Notes under the pieces: generated by a model
Databases searched by the model: none
What the model was told of the DNA's origin: nothing
The model's input: only the letters and a program-made list of their open reading frames with translations
Assembly (NCBI GenBank): GCA_948567375.1
Contig: OX419759.1
Span: 7,408,744 to 7,472,743 of the forward strand
DNA: 64,000 bases
Direction of reading: 5' to 3'
Origin: Lunularia cruciata
Taxonomy: Eukaryota > Streptophyta > Marchantiopsida > Lunulariales > Lunulariaceae
Made by a program: the position numbers and the translations under genes
Shown here: in pieces, positions 49,587 to 61,688 of the stretch
Position numbering within the stretch: the first letter of the stretch is position 1
Layout: each line of letters starts with the position of its first letter

Positions 49587-51401
49587 AAATCCGATTTCAA
49601 ACCCCCACTCTACAGTAAGCAGTGGGCTCGTGCAATGGACCAGACCTTCACTTGCGTGTGGGTTTTCTTTCTCTCAGTCGCCCCCAGAGGATGGATGAGC
49701 CGGTCCACTGAGTTGTCGTTGTACACTGCGTACAAAGGTAGAGCTGGAGGAGCAGGTAGTTAGTAGGAATACAGTTCATAATACTCCTTCCCGGGAAAGT
49801 AAAATTAAAATTCTGTGGGCCAGATGTAAACTCTGCCGTCTAAAAGCACTGAAAATAGAGAGAAGATGGAGGCAAACACAGTCATCAAAAGAAAATCCCG
49901 GGAACTACACCAGTGACAACATGTAGATCAAGACCTCAACACCTGCCAAACTTGGGGCCAGGTCTGTGATCCTTACAGTTGAATGCGAAGATCTTTGTCA
50001 ACTTTGTCACTTAGATGGAGACATGTGCACAAGATCTGAGCTGAGCTGAGCTGACAAGGAAGGGCTGGATACCTTGTTTGCACTGTTCCACTACTGGAAG
50101 TGGCGAGAACTGAGAAGTAATACAGCTAGAGTAGGAAGGGGGGTATCAAAGTCCGTCGCTGCCAATAATCAGTCTTCTATGCTCAGTTGAGACTACTATG
50201 GTTGCAAACCTGAGTTCTGATACTGGTTCCAACCATGATCGAACGGAGAACGGGCTGTGGAAAGGACTCGGGTGCAGTGACTGATATTCAGTTCGGGAAG
50301 GAAGGAGATAAACATGTTTACATGTATATTGCAATGCATACTGTACTCTGCTCTAATGGAGAAGGTGGGGATTAGTACGTGTAGCACGTAGTGACGCATG
50401 CATCAGTACACTTATCAGTACACTTCGGCGATACAAGTGTTTGTCCTCAATTTGTCGACGCGGATAGTGGAAGCTGGCAATAGCGGAAATCAGGAATTTG
50501 ACAGAGCTCTGACTGAAACATGAGCTGAGCTGACATGGTGGGTGCTTGTCCTCTTGCAGTTTTTGACAATTGGCCCCGTTCTCTTTCCAACTACAGTACT
50601 TGGTGTGCTTCCCTCCATTCCCACAAGGGCCTCTCGACACCAACAACTCTTGTTTATTTCCCTTATAAACTACACTAAGAAAGGAATGCGGGTGGAACTA
50701 TCGTGCTTCCACATAGAAAGCTACATGTGGTCAATATGTAGTCCATAATTAATCGGTCCATGGTGTGGTTCTATCTTAGAGGAATTTAAACTGGGTCCAC
50801 CATATCTAACGACGCCTTTCCAATTGGGGTAATATTCTTCGAGCCGGCACTGGAGATGTTCCATTTCTGAATATATTACGAGATTCTGTGTCTAGTCATT
50901 GTCATGTTGTAGTTACAAATTTGCTCTTTTCTTAGCCGATCAGTTTCATTACTACTCGATGAAGTCACAGGGAGGAGAAACTTAGCACTCTACAGTGTGC
51001 TAAGGGAAGACTGGTCTGTATTCGAGGTGAGAATTGAATGGCTGGTGCACCAAGCTTGGTCTCTTTGGATGTCAAGTCAGGTGCTTCCATGCCAAGGATG
51101 GGGTTGATTTGTTGTGCAGGAGAATCCATCTCGGCGCTAGTGCTGTTTAAGACGAGCGTTTGTCAGTCCAATTCGTCGTCCTCTCGTTGAGCAGGGCCAG
51201 TTGAAGTCCAATCAGGCAACCTTTAGCTTCTTAGTTTCTGCGAATGCAAAGAGATGAGTTGGTATATCGATACAGGGAGTGTACTGGAGCAACACGATTT
51301 GAATTAAGCTCATTCTGCAAAGTACATAGTTGTCGCAATGAGATCATCATAGCTGAGTGAGAATGAAGATGAGCTGTGTTTGGCCGTTACTGAGTTGCAA
51401 C
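49587..51401. other. Intergenic, no gene supported
   Basis: Upstream region of the Nudix gene and downstream region of the MGCGVS gene. Only short ORFs on both strands, none with a family motif. Two short AGCTGAGCTGA runs occur near 50040 and 50523. Nothing else stands out. Confidence 0.45.
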
Positions 51402-54073
51402 TCAGAAGGACTTGGGAATAACGTAAGAATGATGTAGTAGTGTAATGTACTCTAGAGCCACATCTAAAATCTCGATTCCAATTGGGAAAGCGATCGAATG
51501 CCATTTCTCAGGTGATTCATCTATTGGAGCAGGACGAAGAGTAGGGACTACGTTGTTGGCCGTTTGCTGAAACCCCCAACTCGGAGGTAAGACTAGTGAC
51601 ACGCATGTTATGGTTAATGTGATTTACTCTAGATCCATATTCTCCTCCATTGGCATCCCCTGCCTCTAGTGTCTCCAGGAGGATGATGTTCTCAAGGTCT
51701 GCATCCTCAGAGTGAAGATCTTCTAAAGACGTCCATTCCTGTGGACTCGAACACTTGTCCTGGTCCAGTCCAATAGCAGCAGCTCCGTTCATGACTGTGA
51801 TGTCTTTGACGTTTTCAATCATTACTGTTTCTGTCGTAGTAGTATTCGCTGATGAAGGTGCTGATTCAGGGGTCATCAAATCGGTAGGAGATGCGCGAGG
51901 AATTTCTACGTGTAAATGCTGTGTTGAAAATGGTTTCACTAATTGTGTTGGGAGAGGCGCTTTCACAAAGGGATCCGTTCCCTTGTCTATCATGACTGCG
52001 CACATCCATCCAACCAATACACAGCAAGCAAGCAGCAAGAGAGTCAGACCTTTTAAGCAGCTGGCGTTACAATTGATAGATGAAAATTCTAGTTCTCTGC
52101 AGGAATCAACTTGCTACAATCAATACTGTCTTGTAAGTGGGAACGTGAATTCTCGTTTCATGCAGTTCATCAGTTGCAACTCAGCATCCGTTGAGCTGCC
52201 GTCAGTATCCGTTTCCCAATGAAACCTTGTGCCATGAAGTTCATCTGCTTGCTACAGTCACATCCATTTGTAGGTGTAACTTAACTGTCACAAGTCCATT
52301 TAGAGATGGAGATTGACTGGAGCAAGCTGACGAGAGAAATGGGTTGAAGTCTTTGAATCTATTTAACTCGTTTTGAAGACTTAAAGTTTGATGTTAATAG
52401 TAGACCTTTTTCCTCAACTCCTAGCCCTGTGCTTTGGACAAACGTTTATGAATGAAGGCTTTGGTGACTGGTAATAGTGCTGGCATTACATGAAGATGGA
52501 GTTGTCAGGGGAGGAAGTTTCTTTCGCGAAGCTTCGAGCGAGGGCAGGTTTGCTGGGCTTCCTGGACACGCGCTATGGATCCCAGCTCGGCTTATCAAAC
52601 TTAGCTGCCCATTTCCATTTTCTTGCTCCTGCGCACAATACTTCAATATTTAACAGAGTCTTTATTCTACTGTTGCAACTACTAGTTTCTCAATTGATAT
52701 GATGTGAGGAATGGATTCTCTTGCTTTTGCTCTGCCTTTTGGTCCTCACCTCTGCTTCGCGGTCACCATTTTCTTGCTGTTGTGCTTCTTGCAACTCCAC
52801 AGTGTTTTCCAACGAACGTAATACTCCACCATAGCTCAAAATCTTCTCTGCGGTAACGATCGACTTCGATTTGATTGAGACATTTTCCTTGGCATTCAAA
52901 ATCTCCTCCACACTGGCTAATGTTCCAACCAACCCATTGCTGGTGCGTGCAGAAGCCTTTCCTTCAGGTGATTTCGTGCAGTCGCCCGAATCTCCTCCAT
53001 TGCTAGTTGGGAGGGGGAGGACAGGAGTTCCATTGGCCACATGATCATCATCTTGCTGCAGTGTACCAAATTTGTTGTTAGAGTGTTCCAACGGTCGAGT
53101 ATTCTACTGGGAAAACCAAAGTTCACGTATCTCGGGATTATGATTATTGGGGCAAAGACTACTAATTATCCATGTTTGGGTGATTCTCTGTTACTTGGAA
53201 TCTCCGATGTTGTAAGTTATTTAATTTCCTGTTCAATTGCATTCGTTAATTCTGGTTATCCCCCGCCTCCAGTGGACCCTAAAGCGACTTATATTCTCAG
53301 GACTTTGAATAACTAGGATCGGAAGTTGCTGTAGACCCCTCAATTTTGGAGCTTTTGGGCGTCAAGCAGTAAATGCTGAGACTACGAGTGATTTGCGTTC
53401 AATAAACCCAATTTGGGTCCCTCTAAAAATTCCGAGTGCTCTTGTTTCTGGACAATGAGGTTTTGTTGATTCCAATCGTGATTAGGGATTCTCAGCTATG
53501 AGATACTTCCATGAACATGAATGTAAGCACCATTTGCTCCCTTCATTTTGGTTCATGTGTTACATACACACTCCAATTTTGGCAGTGTTGTCTAAACCCC
53601 ACGAGCTCTCTGGAGTTTCGCAGCACATTCAAGACAAATCGCCGAATATAGCAGAGTTCAAGACCTATTATTCTTTTGCCATCGATATTAACACTCCATT
53701 AACTACCACCATGAGTCCTCACAACCACCTCAAGATGGAGCTTGAACTGCAAGCAGATTCATTTCAGTTCACCCTGACATTGGAGCAATTAACGAATGTG
53801 TTGGAAGCTGGAACCTACCAGTACTATTACTGCTGCAGCAGCACGGGGGGCAGTACTTGATGGTGTTAACTCGATAGCATCGCTCACAGGAGAAGTACAA
53901 CAAGGAGTGGATGTCTCAGTGTTCCTTCCTTGCGTCACGGGGGTAGTATTCACAGCATTTTGGGCGGCTATTTCATGGGACTTCAAGTGAGACTCAGGTG
54001 ATCCAGCTCTTACAGCCACTGACTGAATACGAGAAGGCTCTGCTATGTCCTCTTTAGAAACCCCACACCCCAT
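51402..54073 (-). CDS. Unrecognised MGCGVS-starting membrane-associated protein
   Basis: Exons on the minus strand: 53819-54073 (85 codons), 52750-53103 (118 codons), then probably 52446-52628 or part of it, 51628-52096, and 51402-51566. The first two and the last two junctions are phase-consistent with GT/AG ends; the middle connection is unresolved, and the third exon alone could be a short terminal exon. The start MGCGVSK is a textbook N-myristoylation plus palmitoylation signal. Then come serine/threonine-rich, probably disordered, stretches. The 51628-52096 exon contains a hydrophobic segment (LTLLLACCVLVGWMCAVMI) preceded by CNASCLKG. I know no family with this layout. It is possibly two isoforms or two genes. 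It diverges from the EVG1 homologue 966 bp away. Confidence 0.5.
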
Positions 54074-55039
54074 TTCATCCTACATCAGTTTCTCTCAAGC
54101 AATGAAGCACCGATGCCTTCCTTTCCAGCTACAAGAGACTGCCACCTCTCCTCTTTCTAAGCTCCTCGTCCACTTTAAGCAGAATCTACCGAACGAAAGT
54201 GCCATCTTTCCTTCATACCCGTTTGCACCTCTACGGTCTCCAGGAGTTCCAAAATTGCATACACTTTTTCCAGCACTGGAAATCACTTCTTTCCACCTGC
54301 CAAGAAATATTTAATGCAGAACCGAGCTTCTTCGGACAGATTTTTCGAGTCGGACGAGTTGAGAGACTGCAGAGCACTATGGGCTGCGCGCGGTTTTTTA
54401 ACTGCCCGACAATCGATTCTTCTGCCTCCATATCGTCCGCATCTCTTGCATCAGCGCAAGTGAAACGTTCAGGATGTAATGTCGTTACAGTCGGATGATG
54501 TTTCCGACGTGGCAGAGACGAAAGAAAAGCTCATGTGAATGCACGGAAGCAGCCATGGAGAGAGTCCTACGGTACGAGTGGTGGTGGTGGTAATGATGAT
54601 GTCCCAAAGTTGATTACTTTGTTGACAATTTCTTTACTAGAACTGCAGAATTTGCATTACACACTGTAGGCAGCATTGTATAGATGGAGAAAACGGGAGT
54701 GGACTGCTTGCATCTGATGGGAAGGCCAGATTATAGAAGGATGTAATTTTTATTGATAATTTTTCGCTCCTTATGCTGGTAACAGAATTAACGACCTGTT
54801 AATGAGTTGTTGGCTTTCTGTTTGTTCAAGGGATCTGTACAGTACGGAAAAGCCGGCCGGGAAGAGAGGAGAACAGATGAGACCCTTGGCACCTACTTCA
54901 TGCACAACTCGAGAGTTGTCTTCTTCCCTTGCCTTTCTGATGGAGACATCAGTTGAGAAACATCTACCGCGTGGAGGACACCAAGCAGTGGACTTTGGAG
55001 AAGAGAGAGTTGTGATTTCTGGATGAAGGTGCAGAGATC
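54074..55039. promoter_or_regulatory. Shared upstream region of a divergent gene pair
   Basis: 966 bp separate the start codons of the minus-strand MGCGVS gene and the plus-strand EVG1 homologue. The region contains a (TGG)n run near 54580-54592 and otherwise no strong motif that I can name. It must hold both promoters and 5' UTRs if the two gene models are right. ORFs in it (for example 54199-54498 plus) look spurious. Confidence 0.45.
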
Positions 55040-57918
55040 ATGGCAATGGCAGCAGCAGGAGCGAGATTGCCGAATTGCTGGGAGGCAGTGGGACGCGAGA
55101 CAGAGGTGGGACGAGCTCTGTTTGCTCTTTACAACGGGTATGGAGTGGCACGCAACCGTGGAAACGAGTTCTCTGAACGAAATCGGATGAAAGTTCTGCA
55201 ACGGCTGTCGAATCTCAGTCTTGAAGGTTAATCGTATCCTTATCTACCGAATCTGGTTTCGTACTTTGTAGTCTTTTTGCTGCCCGTTTTTGAGGATTTT
55301 GAGGTTCATAATTACTAGTACGGTGGCAAGATTGTGCTTCACTACCGTTTCCAGTGACGGATTCCAACCGCAATTCCTTGCCGAAGTCATACTAAAACTT
55401 GAACTCGAAGGTTTTCAGGTCTTCCACTGATGTTAAAACTGATCTCCCATTTCTCCTAGCATTGCAGATCTTTGCGAAGCTGAAAATGAAGAGGCCCTTC
55501 CACCTAAACCAAAGGTAAAATTTGTCCTTTAATACTAAGATGGTGTGCTCATCATAGTTTCTGAGCAAGCTTCTGGACAGTGAATTTGGAACAGGTTCAA
55601 GAAGTCTTCTCGCCAAGAAGCCCTTTGATATTCCAGCAAACTCACGCCTTCATCCCTTCCCTTCTCGAAGTCTTCCTGAGACCTTCAAAGAGTCACCATA
55701 CCCTTATTTTTGATCCAGTAACTCACACATTTCCCTTCTGAGAAGTATTCTGCCTCATCTTTACTAAGACCCCCCAGCCCATTTGGAACAAGCCTGAGCT
55801 TCTGCGGCTAAACTGGAGGTCTGATTTTACTGAGAACAGAGGGAGCTTCTACAAAGTAAAGGATGTACAAAGACATGACCTAAAGCGTAAAGTTCAATTG
55901 CATTGAACTTGCAGAAACTCGTTGTGAGAGTTCCACACTTCCGTAAGAAGCCGATGACAGTTGATGATATACCGCAAGTCCTTCTGATGCGCGGGAGGCG
56001 AAAGAGCGCCCAGATGTTAACTCAAATGAAAGAGGAAATAGCAAACCAAGAGCTTCCTCCGTTACCCTCAAGTAAATGACCCTTTTATCCATCTCCTAGG
56101 TCAATGACCTCATCACCTTTACTGTTTCTCAAACATAACCAGGACCTTTTAGGATCGACTTAGGGTCTTCTTAAGACAACTTCTCCTTTTAGGATCGACT
56201 TAGATCTTCTTAAGACAACTTTAGTATCTTTCTGCGCCTGGTTGAACCTTTTTGGAAGCTTTCTCTTGAATGCAAGATATACAGCCAGCTGGGTATTCCT
56301 CAGGTATTACTTCGGAAGTTGCAAGTCACCAGTGTATCGTGAAAGCTGGAAGTTTACTTGTATCTGATGTCAATGCAGAACCGCTACTCGATGAGAAGGA
56401 AAAGCAGCGGCTCCAGTATGTTTTTGAGTGGAGTGGACGAGATTGCGGCTCGGTAATCACGTCCACCTTTTATACACCCATAGGAGGGTTGTGTGGCTTG
56501 GTCGCCACGGCCTTGTGATTTAGAATCCTTGACGTGCTTTTTCTCTGGTATTCTTGGCTGAGATATGCATTACAGGTCGTTGATAACATGCACTAATCGT
56601 CTCCCCGTATGCTGCGAAATACTGTCAGGAGCTACTTAAAAATGTTTTCACTTGATATGCTGCAATTCTCCTGACATAGGCAGTTCAGTGACGGCTATCG
56701 TCGTCTTTTCTTAGAGGTCTTTAGCAGCGTGTAATAGCTGACGGCGTTCGTGTTAATCTAGGACGATGACGAGCCAGTAGTACCTTCAAAACCACCTCCT
56801 CCTCGGGGCTCAGTGGAAGAGCAAGAAATGCTGATGCAAGAAAGTATGTTCTGTACTGTGTCCAGTCAAGTCTCTTATCCATTGAACTAGCAGGGTGATC
56901 ACCACCATTTTTGTTGATGCTTTACCTGCAAGTACGGAAACTTGACACTTCGATTCCCGTGAAATAAATTGACTGTCAGTCGGACACGAAATTGAGGAGC
57001 GAAGAGTTTTCCTAGACAGAATGTATGAGCTCGGTCGAGGACCAAAATACGAGCCCATCATTCAGAGCGAGATCCAGGAGGTATATCTCCTCTCAGCACT
57101 CCCTCCATGTTCCGTTTGTAGTATTGAGGTTATTCACTGTGCCTTCCGGTAATTGTTCTGTGAGTCAGTTACCTTGCGTGTAATCCAATCAGGGTTGAAA
57201 ATTAAACAGAATTATCTGTTTTAGTGATTGAATTTGCTTCCCACCACAAACTATTCTCCTCCAAAAAGCCTTTTCCTTTTGAGAACTTTATCAAGTAAAT
57301 CAGTCTTCCCATACTAGTTTACGGAAACGCTGACCTTAGCGAGTCCCTGTCTGTTGTGTGTTTCCTTTGTGAGATAAACAGAGGATAAGGCAGATGGAGC
57401 TACTTGATAAAACCATCACGCTCATGGATAAGGAGCGCTTGGAACGAGAGCCCAAGCTCTCTACAAGGTCTTCAATTAATTCCCGGGCTACAAGTAAGCA
57501 AAGCATGAGGTGTGAGGATGCATGTTCCGGACATGGTTACTCTACAGATGCTGATATTGAGGATGCCCGTTCTACCATGTCCTCGCAACACAACTGGAAC
57601 GGTGGAGGAGAGGAGCCTACTTCGGCAGAGAAATCACTTATTCGATCTCTGAGATCAGAGCAAGTTCGAACTACCAGTGGCAAAGAGTCCACTTCTGTGA
57701 AGTCCATGAACCAATCTAGAAATGGGAGCAGACCAAGTGCGCAATCAACATTACAAACCCAAAGCCCCCTCTCCAGCCTTGAGTCCTCCATTCCACATTC
57801 CTCTGGAGGTACTGTCTCTTCCCCACAGAGTATTATATTTCCCCAGCTCTACTGTAAGACACAATTTATCTGCTTGTTATTATATCTTTTCTTTTATGTC
57901 ACACTCTTTGCTGTCTGA
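55040..57918 (+). CDS. UPF0193 / EVG1 (C22orf23) homologue, cilium-linked
   Basis: The best chain of exons is 55040-55226, 55468-55514, 55915-56071, 56277-56452, 56762-56843, 56980-57080 and 57382-57918. All have GT/AG ends and matching phases, giving 428 residues. The family core is clear when compared with human C22orf23 from memory: DEKEKQRLQYVF (exon four) and EIEERRVFLDRMYELGRG..YEPIIQSEIQERIRQME (last two junctions) match EKEKQRLQ and EIQERKEFLADMEALGQG..Y..II..EI. A region before it (LLMRGRRKSAQMLTQMK...LPPLP) corresponds to the N-terminal family motif. The serine-rich C-terminus is extra. The end is unsure: a GTAAGA donor near 57851 could splice to an exon at about 57956-58029. A small extra exon between 55558 and 55722 is possible. 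The family is known from ciliated organisms; in plants this implies motile sperm. Confidence 0.72.
56145..56222. repeat. 40-bp tandem duplication in an EVG1 intron
   Basis: Two nearly identical 38-40 bp units starting CCTTTTAGGATCGACTTAG lie side by side (56145-56184 and 56185-56222), inside the intron between the third and fourth exons, clear of the splice sites. Confidence 0.85.
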
Positions 57919-60900
57919 ATCTCATTCGCCGTCATCCTACACTCGGGAGGCTTGGGAGTCTGGGGTTCAGAGGAGCTTGTCTTTCCAAGCATTCCTGGAC
58001 ATTCAAATGATCTTATGCGCCTGTCATGAAGGTCCTGAAGTACCGGCATAGAATGAGGGAAGAGCTGAACTAGTCATCAAATCTGCTATTTGTGTCTGAA
58101 CTTCTCATGGAGATCTTGTTGAGCAATCCAGTTTTATACTTCGGGAGGAATGTGAACTGAGAGCTATCATCTTGATTAAAACTCCTAGTTCCCGTTTCCA
58201 GGCACTGTTTCTTGATGTTTCTGACCCGATTTACGGACTTCTGAACTGACAATTCCCTTTGGAGAAGTCGTGATTGCCAGATCGTGATTGCTTGTAGTTC
58301 TGGAAGACGATAGCGGTGTCCATGATTATCTGCACCAAGTACCTGAGAGTCGTGTGCGTCCTACCCGCACAAGCAGAAGTCTCTTTGAGATCTGTAACCC
58401 CTTATTCTGTGCAAGCGTCTAAACATGTGTATTGAACCTTTTTAGAAGCAAGATCTCGGTGATTCTGGTAATTAATCTTGCTCAATATCTCCACGTTTTG
58501 CATCAGCAGGGCTTGTGGACTCCGAACTTGAGAACCCCTTACGTCCCTGCATGCAGTAGTACTTTCCTGGTGATGCCGAGGCTCCGAAGAAGTTCATATT
58601 GTCACAGATGCTGAGTTTGTGGTTTGCGGAGACAGACACTCACCTTCAACTCCAAAGTTCATTCTTCTCATGCTGTTCTCCCCGGCAGTTTAAGCTAATT
58701 CAGACAAATATAGCTGAACAGACGAGACTTTCTCTTTTGGGTACTTAGAAGAGAGTGTAAGGTGGTACAGAGAAGAGAGAAAATTATAACTGGAGCTCAC
58801 AGCAGAAGATGATACTTCTCTTGGACTGGAACTGATGACTCAAATAGTTGCGTTCACTTTGTTCCCTGGCATCTATCAACTGGCATTCAGCAGAAGACTC
58901 GCTCGGTTCTGCTGACCTGTTTGGGTAGAAGCCCAAGGAAATGGCCGACATACACAGTACTGTCGCACTTTATGCAGAGTGGAATCGATCTTAGTCGTTG
59001 GACGAAGAAGATCCCTAGAGAATATTACTGCTTACGGAATTGATTCGACGGCAAGATTTCCCGACTCTGTATCGGGTGCTGCCTTAACAATCAGTGTATG
59101 CATGTGTTGCTGCTGGGTTTCTTGGATTCACTCACTGCTTTCCCAAGGCATTAAATCCTGCAAGGTATGGCAGTAAATGGTCAACCTCAACCGGAATTAC
59201 CGAATCACCACCCATTACAAAAGAGGGAGAGACAAAAACAGACCGACGTTTAATAACGAGTAGTGTACCCTGTGCATGAAGGAGAAATGAACAGCCTTGG
59301 AACTAATCACAAGCACTTACAGAATTTCCATCACGGCCGAAAGGTGCTGTAGCTGTCATTAGAAATGGCTGATGTCGCTGGGCTGTCATGATGTGGATCT
59401 ATCGTCTCTAAGAAACATCGAGAAATTCTTTTTGAAGTATTTGAAGTTCGGGCTAAAGTCTCTGAGCTCGCCTTAAGAGTGTGCTAGGGATGTTGAGTCA
59501 GCAAGGAGTGAAGCGAGCTCTAGTGCACCGAAGCTGGAATGCGGAGAAACAGAAATATAATTTCGTGATAAATATCATTTTTGCCTGTCTAAAGACAATC
59601 TAAACTAAATCTAATTCTTAAAACTCTAAATTGCAATCACCTGTATTTAGCAAGGTGATTGCAAAGCTGACTGTCGCAGTGACTGAATTACGGTAGTATG
59701 TCTTGGTCAGAGTCCCTCGTCCTTGGCGTTCATCTCTTAAAGGGTTCAGTGACGTCTGGTCAAAGAATGGTACGACATATGGTAAGCAAAGGTGTGAAAA
59801 TCATATCACTGACTCAGAATTCTGCCACCGGTACCTCTGGAATCAGAAAATCTTAGAAAGTGATGAAAGGCTGCACACCACTGACTGCAGCAGGTCCGGT
59901 CACGTCAGGTCGGGCAGAGCTCAGTGCTCTCACCACTTCCTCTATGTCAGAATTGCTTCCTCGCACTCGCACTCACCGAATCTCACTCACTCACTCGCAT
60001 GTAGAAGAGCAAAAACATTCACAAGCCACCTCCTCTTATCCCGCGTGGCCGTATCCCACTGGCCTGTGATCTTTCTCCACACACTCAGTGATCATGTACC
60101 CAGTCTTTAGGTCATCGTCAGGACTAAGGACGCGAGAATCATGCGAATGAGATACGTGACTAGCACTCGTGAATACCTCCATCTGTGTTCGAACTCAGGA
60201 GGCTCATTCATCGATTATCATTAAGCTTAGAAGGCCTGATGGTCAGTGTTCTCTATCGAGTTAAGAGGTTTCAGAGCTACAGTCTTACATATCGAAGTCT
60301 GGTTTGACAATTCGCCGATTTGCGTACATGTCTGAGATCTGGAATGTCAGCATTTCCAGCCGAATGGCCCACGGAAGTGAGAAGCAATAGGACTGACTTT
60401 ACTGAGGTCATAGAGCTTGGACCTTTTTGATTGTTTACATTGCTTGCTTGAGATGCTGGTACCACTATGCATAGTACTTATCTGCGTTCGTGCATATTGG
60501 CAATTCTAGCAGGCCGGTGAAGGTCAAAGTGTAGAGCTGGGTGACTCAGTGAATAGCAAAACTGGCCCCGAGAAAACTTGACAGCCAGAGGGAAGGAGGG
60601 AAAGAGAGTTCCATGCCGGCTGCTGGGGCCACAGAAATGTGCACAGAGGAGTCGCCGCTGATTTCTGGCTTGATTGACAACATGAGTACATCCATCCATG
60701 CCGAAAGAGGCTCGCTGCAAAGCTTGATTGGGTGCCGGGAAGGCCCCACCGGAAGAAACCAAGTAGGTTGGGAGAGAGTACAGCTTGACAATGTTCAACA
60801 GCACTTCCGTAGAAATCGCCTTTTCCTCTTCGGTTGCATCCATTTCCATGACATGCTCGTATCTCTCCCCCGATAAAGCAGCCTTGCAAAAGAAAGCATG

Positions 60901-61631
60901 GGAGGAGCTCTCACTCTCTGTACATGAAGTGTTGTAGTACAACAGCACTGTTTCTTTCGTCCTACAGTATTACTTCCCATCGCGAGGATATACAGTGTAC
61001 ATATCTTGGAACTTGCACTCCTATATCCACGCAGGACTGTACTGTGCTACCCCAATCTCTTCTCTCCTGCTTCCCAGCAGAACTAGACAAATATAAGGAA
61101 CACCTACAGCCCTCCCACTGTAGATACAGACACACACCCGCACTACAGTACAGATTTTGTATTTAATCTATAGGACATACCTCCTCGTGGTACTTGTCTT
61201 CTCGCGCAGACATGGTGTGACCTGCTGAATTCTGAAACTCATAAGGAAGCCCCCTCTCCCAACTATAAGCACGTGCCTCCTCCTCCTCCTCTATTCATTC
61301 AGCAGCAGCTGAGACTTTGCAATACTGCAGGGTACGTCTTGATCTGTCCCTGAATTTCTCTGCTGCTACTGCTGTTCTGAGTACAATACAACACCCCAAC
61401 GTCTTCTTCTTCTTCCCCATGGTCTGCAGTGCAATAAGTCTTCTCATGTAGACTGGATCTGGTCGCCATTTCCCCACCTCAGCACGTGCTTTGAGGCAAT
61501 GCGTCCCTTCTTATCTGGACATCACTTCTGTCTATTACATCCACTCTCAATTTCCTGATCATAAACTTATGATACAATGGCAAGACGAAGAAGGAGGAAT
61601 ATTTCCTATCAATGTTGAATAGAACAAAGAA
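57919..61631. other. No gene supported
   Basis: About 3.7 kb downstream of the EVG1 homologue. It may include its last exon (about 57956-58029) and 3' UTR. Other ORFs are short and overlapping. The largest, 156 residues at 60478-60948 (minus), coincides with 121- and 81-residue ORFs in the other minus-strand frames and an 87-residue plus-strand ORF; the same DNA being open in several frames suggests stop-poor composition, not coding. No family motif was found. Confidence 0.45.
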
Positions 61632-61688
61632 CTTGGGTTAGGGAGAAAGCTAATACTCTAAGAGTATTAGCTTTCTCCCTAACCCAAG
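61632..61688. repeat. Perfect 28-bp palindrome at a LINE 5' junction
   Basis: Left arm 61632-61659 and right arm 61661-61688 are exact reverse complements with a single A between them. The outer part reads CTTGGGTTAGGGAG on one side and CTCCCTAACCCAAG on the other. The right arm ends where similarity to the LINE begins, so the palindrome abuts the truncated 5' end of the plus-strand LINE copy. Confidence 0.9.

Noticed and set aside
60478-60948. 156-residue minus-strand ORF
   Set aside because: Several other frames are also open over the same DNA on both strands, and the protein has no recognisable domain.
61632-61688. Interstitial telomere repeat
   Set aside because: GGGTTAGGG occurs only once per arm and does not form an array of the plant TTTAGGG unit.
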